Assembly (NCBI RefSeq): GCF_901709675.1 | Contig: NC_051093.1 | Span: forward strand, 6,469,053 to 6,533,052 | Source of the DNA: Syngnathus acus | Taxonomy: Eukaryota; Chordata; Actinopteri; Syngnathiformes; Syngnathidae | DNA length: 64,000 nucleotides | Direction: 5' to 3' | Part shown: positions 52,358-62,900 of the stretch, one piece after another | Layout of the letters: each line of letters opens with the position of its first letter | Position numbering within the stretch: position 1 is the stretch's first letter | Made by a program: the position numbers and the translations under genes | The notes under the pieces: model-generated | Seen by the model: only the letters and a program-made list of their open reading frames with translations | Databases searched by the model: none | What the model was told of the DNA's origin: nothing

Positions 52358-53146
52358 ATAGGCGACTCCTGATTGGGCTTAATCTTCCTTCACCTCCTCT
52401 CTTATGGGCTCCCTCCCCCCCCGCTTTTTACCACGCGAGATTTGGGGAGAGGGTCAATTTTAACAAACAGTCTCTTGGGATGACATGTCTATGCGGTTTG
52501 CTGTCCCGTAAGGCTGGTGCCAAGCTCCCGTACACACGCCCGCACACCGGAGCTTTAACGACCACCGGTTGTCCTCACTCAGCCCAAAAGACGCCACATT
52601 ATCTCCCCTTTCCACTCATTTATTTCCTCTAGCCTAACGTGTGGAGATAGCAAGTCAGCTAGCAGCCGGCACAGTGAGCATCTTCACCGCCCGCTTTTTT
52701 TTCCTCCCATGCAAGCAACACTTTATATGTAGAACACGTCGTGCAGCACCAAATGATCAGATGCCGTTCCTCCAATAACGCAATGGAGCGAGCTTTGCCG
52801 TATTTTCCTCTCCAGCTGTTGACATACTGACATGTTCTCCCTCGAAATCCACAATCGACGTCCGTCCACTCTTAAGCTTGACACACAGCGGCTTTTTTTT
52901 CTCATCAGAAAATGGAGACGTCTTCACGGTGGACAGTATTCCCTCCGGAGAATGGATTCTCGCTCCTGACAACAAACGAGCCTGTTGGTGCAAACGGAGG
53001 GGCGAAAAATAACAGTGACAGCCTTTGCCTCCTCCTAGTCATCCTCCTCCTCCTCCTCCCTCCTCCTCCCCTCGGTCCAACCAACACAAACTAAAACTAA
53101 CCGCGCGTCTCCTCAAAGTCCGCCTGGGGCCACGCCATTCGACCCT

Positions 53147-53238
53147 GATTGGCCAAGTGTGGAAAAAGTGTCCTTCAATGGCGAATCACGTACAAACTAT
53201 TCTCATCATCCCGCCCACTATTTGCAAGACTATAAAAC
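53147..53238 (+). promoter_or_regulatory. CCAAT, GC-box and TATA arrangement, plus strand
   Basis: GATTGGCC (inverted CCAAT) at 53147-53154, CCCGCCC at 53210-53216 and TATAAAAC at 53231-53238. Points away from CACNG3, so it may be an upstream antisense promoter or part of the CACNG3 regulatory region. Confidence 0.3.
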
Positions 53239-53439
53239 TAACGAGGGAGAGCGTCAGAAAACGGACCGCTCAGTTTGACTGAAATCAGGCCACTTGTATG
53301 ATGGCACGTCTTTTGAGCCATCACCTGCAAGTAGAACATTTTAAATAAGGATATTTTTGTCTTAAAGCAGCAAAGTGCAAATTTGCCGCTCCTGCCGCGC
53401 CCCTCGCCGGCCGCGTCAAATTCTGCCGCATGCGCCTGG

Positions 53440-53460
53440 AGAGCTGTCCATGGTCCTGAA
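53440..53460 (-). promoter_or_regulatory. REST/NRSF (RE1) site upstream of CACNG3
   Basis: On the minus strand it reads TTCAGGACCATGGACAGCTC plus one T. Compared with the canonical 21-bp RE1 it differs at about four positions, one of them (T for C in the middle) commonly tolerated. Both half-sites and their spacing are kept. It lies about 1.1 kb upstream of the CACNG3 start codon. REST silences neuronal genes outside neurons (family knowledge), which fits this gene. Confidence 0.6.
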
Positions 53461-53879
53461 CGTAGGAGTTCGCTCCTATCTTCAATCCAGTAACAGGAGG
53501 AATAGAACCATTGAAGAAAAAGAGAGAGCGAGAGAGCGAGAAGCAAGTGATGCATGAAGAATAGCACCCGGGAGAGAAGCAGAAACGCCACTTAAAGAGC
53601 CATGGACCGTTTTTAATGATTCCACTCCTGCACGGCCCTCCACACAAGACACCGTGAGCTTCACAGTTCAATTCACATAGTCACATTGTTATTGTGTGTG
53701 GATGCCAAAAGGAGTCGAACAGATATGACTGTCTCAACCTCCAATGCATCGCCTACTTAAACACAGCATTGGATTTTTCAAGCTACTTTTATTAATAATA
53801 AACCGCCGATAGATAGTCTTGTATAGTTACAGTGGGAGTTTAATTTGGTGCTCCACCCATCCATTTTTTTTTTTTTTTT

Positions 53880-54040
53880 GAACCACTTAATACTGTTCAG
53901 GGTCACCGGTGATCTGAAGCTTATTCCAGATGACTTCAGCCCACAAGACTGGAACCATTCACACATCACACTGTTATTGAGTGGCGCTATACCATCAGTG
54001 ACCCATCTCAGACATGAACGTAAGACGCACGACATCATCA
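53880..54040. mobile_element. Fragment resembling L2-type LINE
   Basis: CAGGGTCACCGGTGATCTGA, AGCTTATTCCAGATGACTTC and ACCATTCACACATCACACT resemble fish LINE 3' text (CAGGGTCGC-GG, CTATCCCAGCTGACTT). Diverged and partial. Confidence 0.5.
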
Positions 54041-54582
54041 TATCGAATCAGAGCTCAGTTAATCAACCGTCAAATCATCGGACCCCCTCAAAGCAGAAAC
54101 CTTGCCCCAAAGCAGCCGAGACTCTGTCCAGATTCCGATTACACGCGCATACAAATATAGACGGTCTGCTCATGTGTCAATCCGACTCAGTGTTTTAAAG
54201 CTCCGACTGACGTACTGTCTGGTGCGCTAACTTCAAGATGATGCTTTGACTGACAGCGGCTGTCACAGTGAGGAAGAAAGCGGAGAATTTAAGGGATCAA
54301 AAACACAGTGGAGGGAGGGGAAGGGAAAAGAAAGGGATTACAGATACATAAATGCAGGAGAAGATCAACAAGGGAGAAAGCGGTGACAGGTCCTATCACC
54401 TTTGCGGTGTGTGCGCGCGGGCGTGCACGCTGCCCGCGTTATCTCGCAAGGAGACTCATTAACATAGAAATGACTTCAGGAAGAGAAGCATGGCGTCCCA
54501 CCTCGAGTCGGAGACGGGCGGGTGGGATGGTGAAGGAGTGACACTGAGGGGTAAGGTAGGCAGAAAGAGAGAGAGGGAGGTA

Positions 54583-54782
54583 GATGGGAAAGAGAGATTT
54601 GAAGGAGGGATTGGAGTGGATAAGGAGGAAAGGATGGATGAAGGGAGGAAGTTGAGAGTGGAGTAAAAGAGAACAGAGGAAGATGGGAAAGAGAGATTTG
54701 AAGGAGGGATTGGAGTGGATAAGGAGGAAAGGATGGATGATGGGAGGAAGTTGAGAGTGGAGTAAAAGAGAACATGGAGGAA
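54583..54782. repeat. 99-bp direct tandem duplication, purine-rich
   Basis: Two copies starting GATGGGAAAGAGAGATTTGA at 54583 and 54682, nearly identical (AGGGATTGGAGTGGATAAGG in both). Flanked by GA-rich sequence. Looks recent. Confidence 0.95.
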
Positions 54783-55920
54783 GACAGAGGATAATTGGGA
54801 TAAAGTTTACAGGGACGGATGACGGTGATGGTATCAATCCTAATCTTGATATCACATTATTGATATCCGAGATATCCTAACTATAAATTGCAACTCATGG
54901 TAAAATTTGCCAAAATTAAAAATGTTTTAGACACCAAATTTGCTTGAGTGGGTCACATGATATTATTTGTGATCTAAAGGATTATTTTTCTATAATTTAC
55001 TTAGAAGGGTAACAAAAATTTAGCACAATAAAAAAAATTATTGCTTATTTTTAAAAAAATGTAGTAATTATAATGTATTGAGTAATTATTTTAGAAAAAA
55101 ACTATTGAAAGGGATTTAAAAAAAATACATTTTGCTTTTAGGAAAACTGATAATCATTTTTGGCGGGCAAGGGTGGAGCTTAAAAATAACGAAAGACTAC
55201 CTTGCGTCATGTTCACTCCACAATTGTTTCAACACGGCGGCATCATGTCTAAAGCAACATTGGGACAGTCTCCCCATCCTTCTTGCTCGCCTGGTTCTTG
55301 AAGAGAGTAGCACTGCGGGCTCGCTGCTCAGTGAGCTGGAACCTTCTCACGCCTCAGGCCAGCGCTTTGAGACTGTGAAGAAGGAGGGGGGGGAGGAGGA
55401 GGAGGAGGAGGAAGATGAGATGAAGAAGCACTTGAGTAAACCTCAAAGAAACCAGACAGTGAACAATAAACAGCTTGCACGAGGAAGATAAGTGAAAACA
55501 GCAAAAAGACACTAGTTTGCTTCTATTTGGGTGCTTTGGAGTATCCGGAACTTGTCGACTGTTGCTTGTGCGTCGTGAAAAAAAATGTGTGTGCAGTCAG
55601 CTCAATGTGTGTGTGTGTGTGTGTGTGTTATACCAGATGGGGATGACTCCAGGCAATAGTGCAAACATATGGTGATGTGTGGCATGATTCTGGCATGATG
55701 CTAATATGTCAACGCTGTGATTTATGGCGTTCATAGCCAAAGACACGTCCTCAAGAAACTATTTTCTGCACATGTACGTTTCAATAAATGTCCAACTCAA
55801 TTAAAACAAAGCATTTTTATGTTCGGTTCTCCTCGATTCCTCAAACGATAAAAGTACACACACTTATACAAAGAAGCGGTCTATTTGTTGTTTCTCTTCA
55901 AATGGTTTACCCGGCAACTA

Positions 55921-56418
55921 CCGTTTTTTTCCATGTATAATGCGCAAAATTTAACTAATTTATTGTCCTAAAATCTGGGGTGCGCATTATACACGGGTAC
56001 AATTTATTTATTTATTTATTTTTTTAATCCGGATATCATACGGAGGCCGCCATTACAGATGCGCTTTCTTCTCTGCTGTTCACTTCAAACACGCTCCATA
56101 CGAACACAATGCTCTCGTATCAGACGCTTGCTCGATCACCTGCTCGTTTGCTGTCACAATGTACCCTACACAAATCCGAAACCTTTCTTTGCTATTGAGT
56201 TTGCTAGCGCATGCGCAGTGATACTGACGGGCAGAATAACATCCGGTTGTTCCCAAAGATGATCTTTTTTCTGAAATAATTTTACGTTTACGGACTTAAG
56301 TAGGAGTCAAAATTTGGGTGCGTATTATACATGGGTACAGGCTTTTTTCCAGCATCAACATGCCATTTTTAGGGTGCGTATTATACATGGGGGCGCATTA
56401 TACATGGAAAAAAAACGG
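55921..56418. mobile_element. Short DNA transposon (MITE), 498 bp, TA target site
   Basis: Termini CCGTTTTTTTCCATGTATAA and complementary TTATACATGGAAAAAAAACG with a final G, flanked by TA at 55919-55920 and 56419-56420. Sub-terminal GGTGCGCATTATAC and GGTGCGTATTATACATGGGT repeats. No transposase frame. Confidence 0.88.
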
Positions 56419-59164
56419 TAATTGAAGAAATACAGTCGAGTAAAGATGCAAAATGTGTGTGATTAGACACAAGACTGACATATTGATTAAGAGCGGAAGA
56501 GCAGAGTGAATTAACGGTGATGTGTGATGGAGTGAAACAACCTATGTTGTGCTTCATCAAAGTGTGCGTGTGGGCGAGTGCGAGCCAGAGTGTGAAGTAA
56601 ATCCAATAAGCTTCTCCGTCATGCTCTTGAGCATTTTCTAGATCCGCTGAATGAAATAAATAAGATTCTTTCGCTTTTGTCACTTTCTCATCGTTCTCCC
56701 CAATGCCGCTTTTCATTGGCCCCGCCCACAATTCAACTATGTGTACCTTTACAGGTAAAATGAAGGTTAAAAAAATATCTGTTTGCTAGCAGTAGCAACG
56801 TAGCGGAGGAGTTGTTATTTCCATCCGATGCAATGAAGCGTACCACAAAGCAGGTGCACCTTATTATTGCCAATATGCTGGAAGATATAACCCACCCCCT
56901 CCCTTTCCTAATAACACAATAATGATCCAATATGTTCCTCTCTGCAGATAGTACAGAGAAATATCTGCTATATTATGTTGCACGCTAAGCTTGCTTCCAG
57001 GTGGAGAGCTCTTGCTGCATATTTGGGTTTCAGCCTCACACTCCAATTACCGAAGAGCTTTAAACGAGATGATTTGTATTTTAGTAGTGGCTCCCACTTA
57101 AGTTGATCGGGGGAAATTTCCAACAACAAAGATAATTAAACCTGCTGTTCTTTTTATCTCCTTATTACACACTTACCGTCCGTTCAATCTTCCATCAAGT
57201 CGTCATCTATCTGCCGTGTGCACCATGTCCTAGAAAACAAAATTTTGAATTGTGCTCTGATTACACAAATCGGTAAGGATTTGTGTTGCTCGGAGCAAAA
57301 ATCTAAATTTATCAAATGACACAGTAAAATAGAAATATGTCATACTCACCAAAAGATGCTGATCATCAGTCCAACTTATTGAATGCTGAAAAGTGACGAT
57401 GTTATTGAGGACCAATATTAAGTTGCCACCAAAATGAAAATAAACCCAAACGTGACCTTTCACAATAATTTATTATTCTACAACCATAAACACCAACAGT
57501 ACACATTTTCTCATTGGTGAACCATGAAACAAAACATTCTTCTACTTTTCATTTGCAGTATCTTTACTTGGCATTTAGCATGAGCAGCTAGCCCGAAATC
57601 AAAACACGTGAGGCAGGGCAGGGGAAATTTAAAAAGGTGCCACTAGTTCAGGTTCACTGAGACCACCGCACAGAGGAAAAGAAGGTTGAGCTAAAGCTAA
57701 AACAAGACGCGGATGGGGAACTTAACATTTCTTCTTGTTTGCTAATTTGTCATAATATCTCAATCGACAGCAATTCCAGAATAATTATCTTAAAAATGTG
57801 TAGCTTCAGCTATCATAATGGAAGACTCTTACCCTACACTGTAGATGTACACAAACTGTAATCTCTAATAACATGGATCCACGTACAAAAAGAAGCACAG
57901 AATGTATGATCATTCTCAATATATGGAACACGTAACCATCAGTTCATCGACATTTTACAGCGGGTCGATTCAGCTTATATAGTACAAGATATGAACGAGA
58001 GAAAAAACACATGCATGCATAGTATAACTCTAGAAATAACATTAACGTGTTTATTTTTAACATTGCTTTTTAACCACTCTGCCTTTCTTTTCATCTGTGT
58101 TCGATATTCCCCCCGTAACTGATAACGGGAACGCCACTGCCACCTACTGGAGAGGATGTGCAATTAGTCTAGTTTTGCAAAACAATCAGAATCTCATAGT
58201 GTCTTGATCACTTTTAAAAATATTCTTCAATAATTCTAAACAGGGCAGTAAAGAAATGTGTTCAGGTTTAGAAGTATGCATTAAACTGTGTGTGTGTGTG
58301 TGTGCCTGCATGCGCCTAAGTGTGTGCATCAGACCCGCAGTGTTCCTTGCGCCTCCAGGAGAGAACATCATTGTTCGCCTTGTTACGCTTCACTTAATAA
58401 TTCCGAGTCTCAATCAAGCTAGTACAGTACGGGAGTGGATCAACTGCAGTGCAGTGCAGTGGGCGTGCTGGCAGTCCGCTGTAAAAAGTGTCGGAGAGCA
58501 GATTTGCTGAATTTGAAAGAACATGGCCTTGAATCCACACATATTTTGCATCTTCCAAACGTCAGTTATTCAATATCTGCATATATTTATGCACGCACGC
58601 ACAAATGTGTTTGGGAGGGGGGGGGGGGGGGAGGGGAATCAGCAACCTTGCTGATGTTATTGCTGTTTGCAAAATGGCTCATTTGGGAGTTGTCAAAGCA
58701 TCTCCTCAGCCGCTGTGCGGGGCCCGATTGGTGACCGCCGCAACCTTTTGACATCACATCATTTGCGGCTCCCCAGTGGGCCTCCACAGAAGCAAGGATT
58801 ACCGAGCAAATGGAAATAATTAAAGGGGGGATGGGAGGCAAAATGCTTCAAAGAAGTTTCCTCATTAGGCATTTTCCTCAGTGATGTGTCAGCACTTCCA
58901 AAGTGCCACGAATGACCGCTAATTGAAAAAGGCAACAATGGTCAAGATGCACAAATGAGCACAGTCATGGTTGATGTGGGCAGTTGAGGGAACAGCCCAA
59001 ATGCTCAGAGCTCCGTTTCCGCAAATCCACTGGCACCCCAAACGAGAACTTTCTCCATCTTGCTACTTTAAAGTTGGCTCAATTTGATATAGTAGAAGCT
59101 CCAAAGTTGAACACCAATGAAGGAACTTCTTCCGTTTTGGCCTCTCTGAACTACGTCTGCTTTA

Positions 59165-59257
59165 AAAGGGGCGGTTCTGTCTCATGCAAATGAGCCCCCA
59201 TTGGCCCCGCCCCTTCCACTGCAGAATTCTGAGCATGGATTTTGTTACCATGGTGAC
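59165..59257. promoter_or_regulatory. Compact cluster of GC-box, octamer, CCAAT, GC-box and RFX X-box
   Basis: AAGGGGCGG from about 59166, octamer ATGCAAAT at 59184-59191, inverted CCAAT (ATTGG) at 59200-59204, CCCCGCCCC at 59205-59213 and GTTACCATGGTGAC at 59244-59257. Five known vertebrate promoter motifs in about 93 bp, roughly 600 bp beyond the PRKCB stop. No linked gene was recognised. Confidence 0.45.
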
Positions 59258-59658
59258 CCGAGCGAGCTACGGCCAAGCAACTCCTTGATCTAAAGCAACC
59301 CGCAGCAATCTAAAGAAAACGAGGGACGTGTGTTTTCACTTGTGGAGGCAGCACTTCAATGTCTCGCAATGGATTTTGATTGACGATTTCACTACATTGG
59401 GTGACACTTTGTCATCTCTTCGCAGGTATCGTAAAACCAAAGGAGCTATTAATACGATGAAAATGTAAAACTATTGTAATTTTTTTTTTCATTTTGACCT
59501 TGTCATATTACACTTTTGCTCGACCACATTGTGAATGCATTATCATTTTGAAATAGACATTGTAAAAAGCCCAGCAATGCAGTTAACCTCTATTCTTATT
59601 ACAATATAGTCGGAATGGGAAAAGGGAACCCAATTAACATTTTAAGACTATTAACATA

Positions 59659-59664
59659 TTTATT
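59659..59664 (-). terminator. Candidate PRKCB polyadenylation signal
   Basis: AATAAA on the minus strand, about 180 nt after the stop codon of the beta-II exon. Usage is not provable from sequence. Confidence 0.35.
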
Positions 59665-59843
59665 ATTACATTCAATATGATGTCATCCTTTCTATAAACA
59701 TTTTTTTTTTTTAAGTTTACACAATACTTTGAAAGTCTTTGGTAACCAGAGTATTGTGCAAGTCGAGTTGGACGATACCATTTATGTGTTGAATGGACTG
59801 GCCTAGCACGTGTCACCTCTCTCGTCAACATTCCGCTCGGGCT

Positions 59844-59996
59844 TCAGTTCGGACCGTCGTAATCCGGGTTGGTGTAGGAGAAGCCCATGAAGTCATCCTG
59901 GTCCAGGTTCATGATGACCAGCTTGTCTGTGGGCGTCAGGTCGACGGCCATCTTGGTGAACTCTTTGTCAAAGTTGCACGTGTCCCGTCGGGTTTT
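59844..59996 (-). CDS. prkcb: PRKCB last exon, beta-II type C-terminus (partial gene)
   Basis: Conventional protein kinase C beta, a Ca2+- and diacylglycerol-dependent Ser/Thr kinase. This exon encodes the end of the AGC-kinase C-tail: KTRRDTCNFDKEFTKMAVDL, then TPTDKLVIMNLDQDDFMGFS, then YTNPDYDGPN and a TGA stop. The turn-motif Thr (LTPTDK) and the hydrophobic motif (FMGFSY) are intact. RDTSNFDKEF and PTDKLFIMNLDQ-EF-GFSYTNPE are the mammalian beta-II pattern, so this is not the beta-I exon (HPPVLTPPDQ). Acceptor ttgcag at 59998-59997. The extreme C-terminus differs from mammals. All other exons lie beyond the right edge. Confidence 0.93.
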   Translation of the reverse strand, partial: KTRRDTCNFDKEFTKMAVDLTPTDKLVIMNLDQDDFMGFSYTNPDYDGPN

Positions 59997-62900
59997 CTGC
60001 AATGTGACGTGAAGAAGAGAGGAGGCCGATGTGGAGGGAGAGTGAACGTGGACGGAAACATGATTAAATGAAAATGAGATGAGCGGACAGGGATGGAGAA
60101 GAAAAGTGGACACTACATTAGGTACACAGGCATCCTCCAAAGAGATTGAAATTGAAAAACAGCTAAAGCTAGGCTAATATTCTAAGAACTATATTATGAG
60201 AATGAAAGGTTCCAAAAAAGCCAGAAGAAAATTACAAAATTAATCAAAAACATTGACTAAATAAAATAAAATAAATAAAATTATACCCTTGAACCTGGAT
60301 GACTGTAAATAAATGGCAGTTATTTGTATATACAGTATCCTGTTTATCCTGCAGGGATATTGTTAAAAAAAAAAAGTGTCAGCTCATCAATTTTCTGTTC
60401 TTCTGTTTCAAAACTTTAACCACACACACATGCATACATGCTCACACACCCAGCTGGCAGCCATGTAGGGCAGCTCCTAATATGTTCCATCTGAGCACGC
60501 TTGAATGTTGCTTAATGCTGTGAGGCAGAATGATGGCGATATGAGAGGAGGAAGAAAAGCAGAGATAAATATCAGTGGCCTTTGGTGGAGATGTGGCGAT
60601 AGAACCCGCATCCCAACCACAAGCTCACAGGATTATTACATGGAGAGTCATTACTCCGAGTCGTCCTTCTACTTCCTGCTTCCCGCCATCACTTTCCAGG
60701 AAGCAGAGGATTAGCAGCGAGTGTGTGTGTGTGTGTGTGTGTGGGAGGCACTGAGGAGAGGAGGGTGAATGAAAGGCGGGTATCGAACGCTGACCTGTTT
60801 TGGGCTGATAAGCGCTGGCTGCTTTGTGCCGAAGCCACTGGCTTTCATTTTTTTAGGGCCGCAACATTTGGAATTAATTATCACACGCTCCGGAGCTGCA
60901 GCGGCTTACTGTGTACAACAGCTATGACAAGCACGCCAATACAAACTTTAGACAGCATCCGCTGCTGTTCAAAATCATTTGCATTAAATCCAGTTGCATC
61001 ATGAATGACAAAATGACTTTCACCCACCCCAATAGTGGCGCCCCAACATTATCGTGTAAACAGATTTTCATTCACAACTAGAGGTGTCAAAATTAATCGA
61101 TTAATTGACAAATTCGATTATCAGATTAATCGTCTCATATTTCAATTTGTAGTAATTATCTCCAAATCACATTGAAGCATTAAAAAAAATTCTAATTTCA
61201 TGAAAGCAGACTGATTTATCATTTATGTTTGATCAAAACAACACACTTGCAAACTTTTACGATAAAATATTGATCAATTGTTTTTTAATCACTGAAGACC
61301 AAACGAACAAAAATTTTTTTTGACGCCTCAAAATCTTAGTGTAATATTTTAGTCGACGAGCATTATTTCAAAAACAACACAAGTCCATACTTTACCTTGG
61401 AGAAGACAAAGGTGTGTCTGTTGCCATAGTGTTATCCAGAGCCTGCATTTCTTAGTTTTGGAGGAGGGCATTTATTTTCTTATGGCATGAATGTTTTATC
61501 CGCATCAAACACATTCAAACCTAACTTCCTGTACCCCAAATCGTAGATTCATTGAACCCATTCGCTCCCTAAAACATATTTGACTTTACAGACTCCACAC
61601 TGTACTTTAGCGACTGGCTTTAGTGGCTCAGCAGGGCTGTGTGTATGTAGGTCGTGTTGTGCATGTTATTTCCTTGAAGTCATCAAACCTGCGCTTCCCC
61701 CATCAAGGAAAGGCTCTTATGATAAGTGGCAGCCATGAAATATGCACAGCCTGTCGTAGCCGCCCGCCTTGCTCCGTTTGCCGCTCCCTCCCTCCCTCCT
61801 TCATTGTTGCATTCCCCTCTTCTTGGTCTCTTTCCCTTCCTCTCTCCAGTCTACTCCCCATCTGTCAGCCTCCATCACTCTAATCTGGCTCCTCCACTGC
61901 ATGTTGCACCAGCTCAATAAATACACATAGAGAAGAAGAAGCAGCAGCATAAAAGGCTGCAGACCACTATGAAAGCACACATGACAACTCTCCTGCGCAG
62001 GACTAACTCTTTTTTTATTGCAAGCCTTGTATTGTAAAATTATCGAAATTTGGCACGTAAAAAGCCTTTTCTTTCATTCCACACCAAAGAGCTGTTTCAA
62101 ACATTTGAAGCGCTGTGGACTAAAACACATAAAGCACCGTTACATGGAAATACTGTAAAGCCTCAATGATAAAACATTTTTTCTCATGCAGGAATTATTA
62201 TTTTTTTGCATCGCTGTTATTCAAAAATGCAAACACATCTTGTGACCTTTACAATACTGACCAACGGGTGCACATTTCTATGCACTTAACTCTGATACTG
62301 TTTATTTTATAATACAGGATACCACGTACAATAAATAAAAATGGAGATGCATTAACGGTCATTTTTAGCTGCATCTATATTTCAAGATTTAATAAGAATA
62401 TTTTCTTCCTTTCAACTGACCAGCCACAATGGGACCAATTGCACAGTCTATCTTGCATCTTGTTTACATTTACAAAATAAAACACGACAGTCCTACGATT
62501 ATGGGTTATATAACACCAAGTCTAATTTGAGCTTAAGTAGACTACGTTGTGGCCAGTTAGTGGCTAAGTCTGTCAATGAAAACAGACATTTATGAATCAT
62601 TTAGTAAAAATTAATGATCAGCTGCAGCGTACTGCTGTAATGATACTAGATGAATTCATTCAAGTAAAAATGTTTGGAGTGAAAAAGAAGTTCCAGTGAA
62701 GTGCGGTAACAAATACCACCTTGTATCCACGAGATTATTGCTAAATTGAACAAAACACAAAAAGACAAACATGACTGTGCTTGTGTGACTTGTTCCATTC
62801 TGTGCTGCTGCAGTTTGAACGGACACCTTCATTGCACATGCACACAGCGCACTTAAAACGTCGTCTTTTAAGTTTCGTCGCTAGGCAACACGACAAACTG

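Larger units (their letters stand above)
52358..59843. other. DNA between CACNG3 and the PRKCB 3' end
   Basis: 7.5 kb. Contains the CACNG3 5' region with a REST-type site (53440-53460), a plus-strand CCAAT/GC/TATA arrangement (53147-53238), an L2-like fragment (53880-54040), a 99-bp tandem duplication (54583-54782), a MITE (55921-56418), a conserved-looking block at 58660-58960, and a motif cluster at 59165-59257. No coding exon was recognised. The PRKCB 3' untranslated region must occupy the right end. Confidence 0.6.

Noticed and set aside
54439-54855. Minus-strand frame with repeated FIHPFLLIHSNPSFKSLF
   Set aside because: Produced by the 99-bp purine-rich tandem duplication; no start context or homology.
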